From NCBI RefSeq assembly GCF_001806325.1, contig NZ_CP017580.1, positions 1-64,000 on the forward strand: a stretch of DNA of 64,000 bases, given 5' to 3'. The notes beneath the pieces were generated by a model. It did not search any database and was not told where the DNA came from. It saw only the letters and a program-made list of their open reading frames with translations. A program made the translations under genes and the position numbers. This DNA is from Curtobacterium sp. BH-2-1-1. GTDB taxonomy: Bacteria > Actinomycetota > Actinomycetes > Actinomycetales > Microbacteriaceae. This document shows, in pieces, positions 39,379 through 47,360 of this stretch. Numbering within the stretch: the stretch's first letter is position 1; every line of letters starts with the position of its first letter.

Positions 39379-40869
39379 TCAGGCTAGCAGGACGCCCGCT
39401 CGCGGACGTGCACCGGCCGGCACCGTCGCGCTCGCGGGCAGGCGCACGTCGAACACCGCGCCGCCGAGTTCTCCGTCGGCCCCGTGCGCGAGCGAACCGC
39501 CGTGCGCGACGGCGATCCCGCGCGCGATCGGCAGCCCGAGGCCGGCGCCGCCGGAGCGGGTGTCCCGAGCGTCCTCGAGCCGGACGAGTCGGTCGAACAC
39601 GCGCTCGCGGTCGGCTGCCGGGATCCCGGGGCCGTCGTCCTCGACACGGAGCAGCATGCCGCCCGGTCCATTGCTGAGCGCGAGCCGGACCGTGCCGGTG
39701 CCCCCGGTGGCCCTCGCGGCGTTGTCGACCAGGTTGCCGAGCACCTGGGCGAGTCGGTCCGGGTCCACGTCGGCGTCGACCGGGTGCTCGGGGACCTCGA
39801 CGCGCAGCTCCACGCCGGGCAACCGGATGCGGAGCCGCTCGGCCTCGGCGTGGAGCCAGTCGACGAGCTCCGTCCGGCGCCGGTCGAGGGCGATCCCCCG
39901 GTCCAGTCGCGCCATCGTCAGCATGTCGTCGACGAGCCGAGCCGCCCGGTCGGCCTGCCGCACGACGTGCACCGCGAGCAGCTCGTTCGTCTCCGGGTCG
40001 TCCGGGCCGTTGCGCACGAGGGTGTCCGCCGCGGCCCGGACACCGGCGACCGGGGTCCGCAGCTCGTGGGCGGCGTCCGACAGGAACGCGCGCACCCGTT
40101 CCTCGGCAGCGACGGCCTGTGCCTCCGCGCCCTCGACCGCGTCGAGCATCTCGTCGAGGGCGAGCGCCACCCGGCCGATCTCCGTGTCAGTGCGGGACGG
40201 CCGGAGTCGGCGTCCGCGGTCCCCCGCGGTGATGGACCGAGCGGCGGCGGTCATCTCGTCGAGCGGGCGCAGCGAGCGTCGGACGACGAGCACGACACCC
40301 ACGACGGCGACGCCGAGGAAGGCGGCGGACGCACCGCCCATCACCCAGCCGAGCTGCGCCAGGGTCTCCTGCACGTCGCGCGTCCCGGCGGTCAGCGTGA
40401 TGCGGGTGCCGTCCTCGAGGTCCGAGCGGAGGGTCAGCACACCGTCGTCCTCGTGCACCGACGACGACGTGATGGTCGCCCCGGCACTGTCGGACGAACC
40501 GGTGGTCGACGGAGCCGCCGAGGACCGGGCCGCCGGTCCGGGCAGGCCCGTCGGGTCGGGTGGCCCCTTCCGCAACTGCTCGGGGCTGGGGCCGGCCTCG
40601 ACCGCGGCGCCGTCGGGTTCGACGATCCGCACGGAGAGCCCCTGCGCCGACAACCGGTCGGCGAGGTCGCTCGCGTCGAGCACCCCGACGAGCGCGGCCG
40701 CAGCGGACGCCCGGTCACGCAGGCGGTCCTCGACCTGGGCGGTCAGTCGGGCGCCGAGGACGGCCTCGACCGCGGCGACGAGGGCCGTCAGCAGGACCGC
40801 GAGGAGCACCAGGATCGCGATCACGGTCCGTAGCCGGAGCGAGGTGGTCCGCAGGCGTCCGTCGCGCAT
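39379..40869 (-). CDS. Two-component sensor histidine kinase
   Basis: A 496-residue kinase. TM1 is near residues 14-38 and TM2 near 174-196, enclosing an extracytoplasmic sensor of about 135 residues rich in Ser, Thr and Pro. HAMP follows, then HisKA with H268 in FLSDAAHELRTPVAGV. The ATPase domain has LGNLVDNAARAT (N box), VEDDGPGIP (G1) and GAGLGLPIARGIAVAHGG (G2). Its ATG shares one base with the regulator's TGA (TGATG). The longer open frame reaching 42390 is not part of the gene. Confidence 0.92.
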   Translation of the reverse strand: MRDGRLRTTSLRLRTVIAILVLLAVLLTALVAAVEAVLGARLTAQVEDRLRDRASAAAALVGVLDASDLADRLSAQGLSVRIVEPDGAAVEAGPSPEQLRKGPPDPTGLPGPAARSSAAPSTTGSSDSAGATITSSSVHEDDGVLTLRSDLEDGTRITLTAGTRDVQETLAQLGWVMGGASAAFLGVAVVGVVLVVRRSLRPLDEMTAAARSITAGDRGRRLRPSRTDTEIGRVALALDEMLDAVEGAEAQAVAAEERVRAFLSDAAHELRTPVAGVRAAADTLVRNGPDDPETNELLAVHVVRQADRAARLVDDMLTMARLDRGIALDRRRTELVDWLHAEAERLRIRLPGVELRVEVPEHPVDADVDPDRLAQVLGNLVDNAARATGGTGTVRLALSNGPGGMLLRVEDDGPGIPAADRERVFDRLVRLEDARDTRSGGAGLGLPIARGIAVAHGGSLAHGADGELGGAVFDVRLPASATVPAGARPRAGVLLA

Positions 40870-41561
40870 CACGCCGCACCCCGGTCCACCGCGAGCCGGT
40901 ACCCGAGGCCCCGGACGGTGTGCACGAGCCGCGGCCCGTGCGCCTCCATCTTCCGCCGCAGTGCGCTGAGGTGCACCTCGACCAGGTTGGGTGCGATGTC
41001 CTCGTAGCCCCAGACCTGGGTCGTGATCTGCCCCTTCGACACCGTCCGTCCGCGGCTCTCGGCGAGGAACCGGAGGAGTCGGAACTCGGTCGCGGTCAGG
41101 TCGAGCAGCACGCCGGCACGACGGACCGTGGAGCCGTCGGGGTCGAGCACGAGATCGCCCACCTCGATCACCGACGGCACCCGTCCTCGGCGCCGGAGCA
41201 CCGCCGTCACCCGGGCGACGAGTTCGGCCATCGCGAACGGCTTCACGACGTAGTCGTCCGCGCCCTCGGCGAACCCGCGCAGTCGGTCGTCGAGCTCGTC
41301 CCGCGCGGTGGTCATCACGACGGCGGCGTCCGACCGGGCCCGGATGCGGGCGGCGAGCAGGATGCCGCTCGGCCCGGGGAGCATCCAGTCGAGCAGGACG
41401 AGGTCCGGGGCGGTGCGGTCGAGGTCGGCGGCGATGGAACGGCCGTCCGTGACCTCGGCGACGGAGAACCCCTCGGCGCGGAGGGTCGTCACGACGGCGG
41501 TGCGGAGGGAGTCGTCGTCCTCGACGACCAGGATGCGGGCGGGTGCGGTCACGGCGGACAC
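40869..41561 (-). CDS. OmpR/PhoB-family response regulator
   Basis: Receiver domain with D58 in LVLLDWMLPGPSG and the acidic pocket VEDDDSL, followed by a winged-helix domain (RRAGVLLDLTATEFRLLRFL ... VHLSALRRKMEAHG). It has 230 residues from the GTG at 41561; a GTG three codons later (41552) is possible and would fit a leaderless transcript from TACGGT upstream. It is coupled to the kinase gene downstream and divergent from the small secreted protein, whose promoter it probably controls. Confidence 0.92.
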   Translation of the reverse strand: MSAVTAPARILVVEDDDSLRTAVVTTLRAEGFSVAEVTDGRSIAADLDRTAPDLVLLDWMLPGPSGILLAARIRARSDAAVVMTTARDELDDRLRGFAEGADDYVVKPFAMAELVARVTAVLRRRGRVPSVIEVGDLVLDPDGSTVRRAGVLLDLTATEFRLLRFLAESRGRTVSKGQITTQVWGYEDIAPNLVEVHLSALRRKMEAHGPRLVHTVRGLGYRLAVDRGAA

Positions 41562-41623
41562 CGTAGGTCGGCTCCGCCAGCACGGAGCATGGAACGGCCT
41601 GGAGAAACCCTGTGCTCCACGAA

Positions 41624-41642
41624 TGCTTCAGTCCTGCTTCAG
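41624..41642. promoter_or_regulatory. Direct repeat TGCTTCAG, likely response-regulator binding site
   Basis: TGCTTCAG occurs at 41624-41631 and 41635-41642, an 11-bp repeat distance. It lies in the 150-nt gap between the regulator and the divergent small protein, about 70-88 nt from the latter's start. OmpR/PhoB-family proteins bind tandem half-sites with this spacing, so autoregulation and control of the secreted protein are plausible. Confidence 0.5.
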
Positions 41643-41711
41643 ATTCGAACCCGAGCGTCGTCCTCGTCGGCGGACCGACCCGGTCGACCGACGGACGAAC
41701 AGGAGAACACC

Positions 41712-42110
41712 ATGGAGAACGAACAGGGCACGAAGCGTCGCCGGACCCTCCGCGCGGTCGGGATCGGATCCGCAGCGGCGGCCGTGCTGGTCCTCGGCGG
41801 GATCGGGGTGAGCGCAGCAGTGGCCGCACCCGCCACGCCGAGCGCAGCGGCGACCGGAGCCCCGTCCGGAGCACCGAGCGGCGCACCGACCGGAGCACCG
41901 AGCGGCGCACCGACCGGCGGGCCCGCCGGGAAGGGCGACACCGGCACCGCCCCCGGCTGCGTCGCCGGCCCGCTCGCCGACGGGAAGGCGCCGACCCCGC
42001 CGAAGGACGGCAAGGCTCCGACCCCGCCGAAGGACGGCGAGGCACCGACCCCGCCGGCCGCGCCGGGCGCGGACGCGACCTCGACACCGGAGCCGACGAC
42101 CGGGTCCTGA
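41712..42110 (+). CDS. Small secreted Pro/Ala-rich repeat protein
   Basis: 132 residues starting MENEQGTKRRRTLRAVG; the ATG has AGGAG 6 nt upstream. A basic N-terminus and hydrophobic segment (residues 17-37) ending SAAVAAPA form a likely signal peptide. The mature part has GAPSGAPT-type repeats, one cysteine (TAPGCVAGP), then three copies of DGKAPTPPK, and a Thr/Pro-rich end. No known domain is recognised. Such sequences are usually disordered and wall-spanning. Its position opposite a two-component system suggests it is a target or a modulator of that system. Confidence 0.75.
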   Translation: MENEQGTKRRRTLRAVGIGSAAAAVLVLGGIGVSAAVAAPATPSAAATGAPSGAPSGAPTGAPSGAPTGGPAGKGDTGTAPGCVAGPLADGKAPTPPKDGKAPTPPKDGEAPTPPAAPGADATSTPEPTTGS

Positions 42111-42127
42111 CCACCCCGCACCCGCCG

Positions 42128-42177
42128 CGGGAGGCGCGCGCCGTCGGCCGACGGTCCGACGTGTGCCGCGCCTCCCG
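42128..42177. repeat. Dispersed GGAGGCGCGG palindrome, copy 6
   Basis: CGGGAGGCGCG (42128-42138) and CGCGCCTCCCG (42167-42177) are exact reverse complements around a 28-nt loop that itself contains CCGTCGGCCGACGG. It lies 17 nt after the small protein stop and 19 nt from the convergent GAF regulator stop, so it can end both transcripts. Confidence 0.75.
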
Positions 42178-42196
42178 AGCCGGCGGAGCCGTCCGC

Positions 42197-43372
42197 TCAG
42201 GGACGCTCGATCGCCTCGATCGCCGCCACAACGCCCGCCCGACGCGGCGACCGACGCGGCAACGCCGCGAGCAGCGCCCGCAGCACCTGCTCGTCCGCCG
42301 CGCCGTCCGCGGTGCGTGCCCACGCCTGCAGCGCGTCCACCCCGCCGTCCTGGAGGAGCGACTCACGGAACCGGGACCGGACGCGGTCACGCAGGTCGTC
42401 GACCCCGGGCGACGCGGACCCGGGCAGGACCGGTCCGGTGTACCGGTCGACGGCCTGGAGGCGCGCCCCGCGGTCGAGCGCGGACAGGACCGTCTCGACG
42501 TCGGTCCGGATCCCCTCCAGGCGGTACGGCCTGGACGTCAGGCGAGCGTCGAGCGCGTGGTGGGCGAGGACACGTCGGAGCCGCACCACCTCGGCCCGCA
42601 GCGTCTGGACGGCGCGCGGGTCGCCGTACACCGCGACCGCGAGGTCCGCGGCGGCCAGCCCTTGCGGGTTCGCGGCGAGCACCGCGAGGATCTCCGAGTG
42701 CCGCTCCGTCAACGCGACCGACCGCGACCCGGCGTGCAGCGTCGCGGTGTCGGACCCGAGCAGGGTGAGCTCGGCGGACGGGGCCGCAGCCGGACGGTGT
42801 GCGCTCCGGCCCGAGAGCGCCGCCAGTGCGAGTTCGGCCTCGGCCACCGCGGCCGTCGCCGTCAGGAGCGGCAGCGTGTGGCGTTCGACGGCGCGGTCGT
42901 CGCCCGTGATGTCGAGCGCGCCGACCACCGTGCCCGCGGCGTCGCGGAGCGGGACCGCCGTGCAGGAGAACCCCTTCACGGCCGTCGCGTAGTGCTCCTC
43001 GGCGTGGATCTGCACGGCGCGTCCGAGCCGGAGCGCGGTCCCCGGAGCACTCGTCCCGGCGCGTTCCTCGGCCCAGTCGGCACCGGGGACGAACCCCATG
43101 CCCTCCGCGGCGCGTCGGGCGGATCGTGCGCCGTCCACCCAGACGAGCCGACCCGATGCGTCCGCGAGAGCGACGACGCATCCCGCCGACCGGACGTCGT
43201 CGAGCAGGAGCCGTCGGACGACCGGCAGCGCGGTGCCGAGCGGACCGGCACGGCGCAGGGCGTCGAGTTCGTCCTCGCCGATCGAGGGCGTCGGCACGGT
43301 CTCGGGGTCGACGCGGGCGGAGCGACGCCAGGACGCGGCGACGAGCGGGCGGAGACCGGACGGTTCGCGCAT
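42197..43372 (-). CDS. GAF-domain transcriptional regulator (AcoR-like, no AAA+ domain)
   Basis: 391 residues. The N-terminus LRPLVAASWRRSARVDPE and the GAF domain (about 60-180, ending AVKGFSCTAVPLRDAAGTVVGALDIT) resemble sensor parts of acetoin/aldehyde-responsive activators such as AcoR. No Walker A or sigma-54 contact motif exists. The C-terminal ~150 residues (VALTERHSEILAVLAANPQGL ... LRAEVVRLRRVL) look like a winged-helix DNA-binding domain. It lies 45 nt beyond the DUF779 gene on the same strand and probably controls this aldehyde unit. Confidence 0.8.
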   Translation of the reverse strand: MREPSGLRPLVAASWRRSARVDPETVPTPSIGEDELDALRRAGPLGTALPVVRRLLLDDVRSAGCVVALADASGRLVWVDGARSARRAAEGMGFVPGADWAEERAGTSAPGTALRLGRAVQIHAEEHYATAVKGFSCTAVPLRDAAGTVVGALDITGDDRAVERHTLPLLTATAAVAEAELALAALSGRSAHRPAAAPSAELTLLGSDTATLHAGSRSVALTERHSEILAVLAANPQGLAAADLAVAVYGDPRAVQTLRAEVVRLRRVLAHHALDARLTSRPYRLEGIRTDVETVLSALDRGARLQAVDRYTGPVLPGSASPGVDDLRDRVRSRFRESLLQDGGVDALQAWARTADGAADEQVLRALLAALPRRSPRRAGVVAAIEAIERP

Positions 43373-43417
43373 GCGCCCTCCTGTCCGGTCCCCGTCGCGT
43401 CGTCACGAGCGGTGCGG

Positions 43418-43855
43418 TCAGCCTACGTCCGGCACCCCGCTCGGGCCAGGGCCGGCGCTGACCAGGCCGAGATCCGCGAGCTCGGCGTCGTCCAGCATCC
43501 GGGAGCGGGTGAGGAACCGCTTGCCCTCCGGCACCTCGAGGGAGAAGCCCGCGCCACGACCGTCCACGACGTCGATCGTGAGGTGGGTGTACTTCCAGTA
43601 CTCGAACTGCGACCGCGACATGTACACCTCGACGGGCGCGATGCCGTCGACCTCGAGCGCGCCGAGGAGCACGTCGCCCGAGCCGGTCATGAACATGCCG
43701 ACGGGGTAGCACATCGGGCTGGAGCCGTCGCAGCACCCGCCCGACTGGTGGAACATGAGTGGGCCGTGCCGGGCGGCGAGGGAGCGCAGGAGCTCCCCCG
43801 CCGCCGGCGTCACCGCCACGCGGGCGGTGGCCGGCCGGTCGTCGGTGTCCGGCAT
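43418..43855 (-). CDS. DUF779 family protein
   Basis: 145 residues from ATG at 43855 ([20 protein letters not shown]). Conserved parts are HGPLMFHQSGGCCDGSSPMCYP, with three cysteines that could bind metal, and EYWKYTHLTIDVVDGRGAGFSLE. DUF779 genes are very often adjacent to acetaldehyde dehydrogenase genes, as here; a role in that enzyme's maturation or metal supply is suspected but not shown. The start shares one base with the dehydrogenase stop (TGATG). The upstream open frame to 44014 is inside the dehydrogenase gene. Confidence 0.88.
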   Translation of the reverse strand: MPDTDDRPATARVAVTPAAGELLRSLAARHGPLMFHQSGGCCDGSSPMCYPVGMFMTGSGDVLLGALEVDGIAPVEVYMSRSQFEYWKYTHLTIDVVDGRGAGFSLEVPEGKRFLTRSRMLDDAELADLGLVSAGPGPSGVPDVG

Positions 43856-45396
43856 CAGAAGAAGCCCATCGGGCCCTCGGCGTAGGACACCAGCAGGTTC
43901 TTCGTCTGCTGGTAGTGCTCCAGCATCATCTTGTGGTTCTCCCGTCCGATGCCGGACTGCTTGTAGCCGCCGAACGCCGCTCCGGCGGGGTACTGGTGGT
44001 AGGTGTTCTCCCACACGCGCCCGGCCTGGATGTCACGGCCGGCGCGGTAGAGCGTGGTGGCCTCACGGCTCCACACCCCGGCGCCGAGGCCGTACAGCGT
44101 GTCGTTGGCGATCGAGATCGCGTCGTCGTAACCGCTGAAGCTCGTCAGGGCGAGGACCGGGCCGAAGATCTCCTCCTGGAAGATCCGCATCGAGTTGTCC
44201 CCCTCGAACACCGTCGGCGTGACGTAGTACCCGCCGGACAGCTCCCCGCCGAGGTCCGCCCGCTCGCCACCGGTGAGGAGCTTCGCGCCCTCCTGCTTCC
44301 CGATGTCGATGTAGCTCAGGATCTTCTCGAGCTGGTCGTTCGACGCCTGCGCGCCGATCATCGTCGACAGGTCGAGCGGGTGCCCCTGCTTGACGGCGCG
44401 CACCCGGTCGAGGCCGTCCGCGACGAAGCCGTCGTAGATCTCCCTCGCCACGAGTGCCCGCGACGGGCAGGTGCAGACCTCGCCCTGGTTGAGGTTGAAG
44501 AACGCGAAGCCCTCGAGTGCCTTGTCGTAGAAGGCGTCCTGCTGCTGGGCGACGTCGGCGAAGAAGACGTTCGGGCTCTTCCCGCCGAGTTCGAGCGTCA
44601 CGGGGATGAGGTTCTGCGACGCGTACTGCATGATGAGCCGACCCGTGGTCGTCTCCCCCGTGAAGGCGACCTTGCGGATGTCCGGGTGCTGCGCGAGCGG
44701 TGCACCGACCTCGATGCCGAAGCCGTTCACGACGTTGAGGACACCGGCCGGGAGCAGGTCCCCGATCAGGTCGATGAGCACGTGGATGGACGCCGGCGTC
44801 TGCTCGGCCGGCTTCAGGACGACGCAGTTGCCCGCCGCCAGTGCCGGAGCGAGCTTCCACACCGCCATCAGGATGGGGAAGTTCCACGGGATGATCTGCC
44901 CGACGACGCCGAGCGGTTCGTGGAAGTGGTAGGCCACGGTGTCGTGGTCGATCTCCCCCGTCGAGCCCTCCTGCGCGCGGATCGCCCCGGCGAAGTAGCG
45001 GAAGTGGTCGATCGCCAGCGGGATGTCCGCGCCGATCGTCTCGCGGATGGGCTTGCCGTTCTCCCACGTCTCCGCGACCGCCAGGGCCTCGAGGTTCTGC
45101 TCCATCCGGTCCGCGATCGTGTTGAGGATGCCGGCGCGTTCGGCGACGCTCGTCCGACCCCAGGCCGGGAACGCCTTCCACGCGGCCTCGACCGCACGGT
45201 CGACGTCGGTGGAGTCGCCGCGGGCGATCTCGGTGAACACCTTGCCGGTGACGGGGGTGGGGTTCTCGAAGTACTGTCCCCCGGCCGGCGGGACGTACGC
45301 GCCGCCGATGTAGTGGTCGTACCGGGAACGGTACGAGACGAGGGACCCCTCCTCGCCGGGTGCGGCGTAGGTGGATGGTGACGGTGCGATGGTCAT
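43855..45396 (-). CDS. NAD-dependent aldehyde dehydrogenase (AldB/ExaC type)
   Basis: Oxidises acetaldehyde or related aldehydes to acids. It has 513 residues from ATG at 45396 ([17 protein letters not shown]), preceded by AAAGG. The catalytic cysteine lies in [17 protein letters not shown], a mark of the AldB/ExaC group. The catalytic glutamate is in [14 protein letters not shown], with [10 protein letters not shown] before it. The C-terminus [20 protein letters not shown] is typical. The upstream frame to 45765 has no homology. It heads a unit with DUF779 and the GAF regulator. Confidence 0.95.
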   Translation of the reverse strand: MTIAPSPSTYAAPGEEGSLVSYRSRYDHYIGGAYVPPAGGQYFENPTPVTGKVFTEIARGDSTDVDRAVEAAWKAFPAWGRTSVAERAGILNTIADRMEQNLEALAVAETWENGKPIRETIGADIPLAIDHFRYFAGAIRAQEGSTGEIDHDTVAYHFHEPLGVVGQIIPWNFPILMAVWKLAPALAAGNCVVLKPAEQTPASIHVLIDLIGDLLPAGVLNVVNGFGIEVGAPLAQHPDIRKVAFTGETTTGRLIMQYASQNLIPVTLELGGKSPNVFFADVAQQQDAFYDKALEGFAFFNLNQGEVCTCPSRALVAREIYDGFVADGLDRVRAVKQGHPLDLSTMIGAQASNDQLEKILSYIDIGKQEGAKLLTGGERADLGGELSGGYYVTPTVFEGDNSMRIFQEEIFGPVLALTSFSGYDDAISIANDTLYGLGAGVWSREATTLYRAGRDIQAGRVWENTYHQYPAGAAFGGYKQSGIGRENHKMMLEHYQQTKNLLVSYAEGPMGFF

Positions 45397-45464
45397 GGTG
45401 GACACCTTTCGACGACTCTGTCGGGGCGCTGGGTCCGCGCCTGCCCGAACGCTACGGCGGCGCA

Positions 45465-45481
45465 GGTTGCATCCGGTTGCA
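45465..45481. promoter_or_regulatory. Direct repeat GGTTGCA upstream of aldehyde dehydrogenase
   Basis: GGTTGCA occurs at 45465-45471 and 45475-45481 (10-bp repeat distance), 69-85 nt upstream of the dehydrogenase start. On the minus strand it reads TGCAACCGGATGCAACC, followed 11 nt later by TAGCGT, a possible -10. The repeats would thus overlap the -35 region, as expected for an activator site. The GAF regulator is the obvious candidate. A run of nine C (45500-45508) lies nearby. Confidence 0.4.
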
Positions 45482-45577
45482 CCGCTCCGCGGCGCTTCGC
45501 CCCCCCCCGCGCGACGAACCGACCGCTGCCGGCCGAGGTAGCGTCGGAGCGAGCAGACCTGACAGGGAGGAGTGCTC

Positions 45578-46117
45578 GTGGACTCTCGTGCCGTCCGCAC
45601 GTTCCGCGTGTTCGTCATCGTCACCGCGGTCGTCGCCATCGCGCTCGGCATCGTCGCGATCGTCTGGCCACGGCCGTCGCTCGTCGTCGTCGCACTGCTG
45701 TTCGGCGTGTACCTCGTCGTGGCCGGCGCACTGCGGGTGTTCGCCGCGGTGCGGGGGCACGGCACGCCGCCGGTGTGGCGCTGGACCTCCGGCGTCGTCG
45801 GCGGCCTGGTCGGGGTCGCCGGACTCGTGACGCTGCTGGACCCCGCCGTCCCGCTCGTCGTCTACGCGGTGCTCGCCGGCGTCGGCTTCATCGTCGAGGG
45901 GATCGCGTCGTTGATCGGCGGCTTCGTGGGACACCCGGGGTCATCGCGGGTCCCGTCGATCGTGAGCGGGGTGCTGTCGATCCTCGGGGGCGTGGTCGTG
46001 CTGGTCGCGCCGGGGCTCGCGCTGACCGTGTTCATGGTCTTCTCGGGCATCGCGCTCATCGTCGTCGGCGCTGCGGCCCTGCTGCTGCTCCCGCCCCGCG
46101 CGGCCGTCCGTCGCTAG
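45578..46117 (+). CDS. HdeD-family membrane protein
   Basis: 179 residues with six hydrophobic segments and little else. The repeating pattern [22 protein letters not shown], then [19 protein letters not shown] and [20 protein letters not shown], is typical of HdeD/DUF308 proteins, named after an acid-resistance protein of E. coli. Function in actinobacteria is unknown. The GTG at 45578 is preferred because AGGGAGG ends 7 nt upstream; the in-frame GTG at 45572 is too close to it. It is divergent from the dehydrogenase. Confidence 0.85.
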   Translation: MDSRAVRTFRVFVIVTAVVAIALGIVAIVWPRPSLVVVALLFGVYLVVAGALRVFAAVRGHGTPPVWRWTSGVVGGLVGVAGLVTLLDPAVPLVVYAVLAGVGFIVEGIASLIGGFVGHPGSSRVPSIVSGVLSILGGVVVLVAPGLALTVFMVFSGIALIVVGAAALLLLPPRAAVRR

Positions 46118-46157
46118 CCCGGGTGGGCCGGACGCGGCCTCGTCGGTCGTCGGAGGG

Positions 46158-47237
46158 CTACGCGCTGCCCGTCCCGAACAACAGCCCGAGCCCGTAGGTG
46201 ACCGCTGCCGCACCGAACCCGATCGCGAGCTGCCGGAGCGCCCGACGCAGCGGCGACGCACCGCTCAGCACGCCGACCACCGCACCCGTGCCGAGCAGGG
46301 CGATCCCGACGAGGAGCGCCGCGACCGCGATCGCCGCCCACCCCTCGAGGCCGAACAGGTACGGGAGCACCGGGATGATCGCCCCCGACGCGAAGAAGCA
46401 GAAGCTCGAGACCGCCGCGCTCATGCCGTTGCCGATGGCCTCGTGGTCGTCCACCGGCGCCGTGCCCGTCACCGCGGCTCCGCCGAGGACGTCGTCGGCG
46501 TGCTGCTGGGCCTCGGCCTCGGACATGCCCCGAGCGCGGTACACGAGGGCGAGCTCGTTCGCGTCCACGTCGAGGTCCGCGACGGCCCGGCCGGCTTCGG
46601 GGTGCGGCGCCGATGCCGTGAGGAGCTCGCGCTGCGACCGCACCGAGACGTACTCCCCCGCCCCCATCGACAGCGCGCCGGCGAGGAGTCCCGCGATGCC
46701 GCTCAGGAGGACGAAGTGCCGGTCCGCCCCGGACGCGCTGACGCCGATGATGAGCGCCAGGTTCGACACGAGGCCGTCGTTCGCGCCGAACACCGCGGCT
46801 CGGAAGGTGCCGGACAGACGCATCCGCCCGCGGTTGGCGAGCCCGCGGACGACCTCGCCGTGGATCCGTTCGTCGGCCGCCATGCTCGCGGTCGCGTCGG
46901 CGTCGTCGGCGTACGGCGAGCGGTCCTCGGCGCGCTGCATGAGCGCGAGGACGAACACCGACCCGAACCGCTTCGCCAGCGACGCGAGCACCCGGGTGCG
47001 GAGGCTCCCGCGCTGCGGCCGCCCGACGTCGTCGCCGAGCAGGTCGAGCCAGTGCTGCTCGTGCCGCCCCTCGGCCTCGGCCAGGGCGGACAGGATCTCG
47101 CGTTCCTCACCGCGTCGCCGGGCGGCGAGGTTCCGGTAGACGGCGGCTTCCGCCCGCTCGTCCGCCAGGTAGCGGCGCCAGCGTCGGACGTCGGTGCGCT
47201 GGGCGGTGGGTCGGGACTGGAGGCTCACACCGGCCAT
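46158..47237 (-). CDS. VIT1/CCC1-family iron/manganese transporter with rubrerythrin-like N-terminus
   Basis: 359 residues. The first ~140 form a ferritin-like domain (RRYLADERAEAAVYRNLAAR ... EAEGRHEQHWLDLLGDDVG) with ExxH-type metal ligands. The rest is a CCC1/VIT1 transporter with about five membrane helices: FGANDGLVSNLALIIGVSAS and the metal-binding SMGAGEYVSVRSQREL. Such proteins move Fe2+ or Mn2+ across membranes. The ferritin-like part may sense or bind iron. It is convergent with the HdeD gene and not linked to an operon. Confidence 0.88.
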   Translation of the reverse strand: MAGVSLQSRPTAQRTDVRRWRRYLADERAEAAVYRNLAARRRGEEREILSALAEAEGRHEQHWLDLLGDDVGRPQRGSLRTRVLASLAKRFGSVFVLALMQRAEDRSPYADDADATASMAADERIHGEVVRGLANRGRMRLSGTFRAAVFGANDGLVSNLALIIGVSASGADRHFVLLSGIAGLLAGALSMGAGEYVSVRSQRELLTASAPHPEAGRAVADLDVDANELALVYRARGMSEAEAQQHADDVLGGAAVTGTAPVDDHEAIGNGMSAAVSSFCFFASGAIIPVLPYLFGLEGWAAIAVAALLVGIALLGTGAVVGVLSGASPLRRALRQLAIGFGAAAVTYGLGLLFGTGSA

Positions 47238-47287
47238 CCTGCCCGCTCGCGCGACCGCGTGGTCGCGGCGGCCGCGGGGCGGAACGC

Positions 47288-47349
47288 GACAGGGCGCGGA
47301 CCGGAGGCTGCGTGCGTCGCCGCACCGTGCCTCCCGTCCGCGCCCTGTC
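47288..47349. repeat. Dispersed GGAGGCGCGG-type palindrome, copy 7, after pyk
   Basis: GACAGGGCGCGGACCGGAGGC pairs with GCCTCCCGTCCGCGCCCTGTC, with one mismatch over 21 bp. The inner part GGAGGCTGCGTGC...GCACCGTGCCTCC is related to the family consensus, while the outer GACAGGGCGCGGAC/GTCCGCGCCCTGTC extension is specific to this copy. It starts 11 nt past the pyk stop and is probably its terminator. Confidence 0.75.
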
Positions 47350-47360
47350 GGGACGCGACG

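Noticed and set aside
39379..42390. A 1003-residue fused kinase reading continuously upstream of the kinase ATG
   Set aside because: The part beyond 40869 overlaps the response regulator and small protein in other frames and is Arg-rich noise; the TGATG overlap marks the true kinase start.
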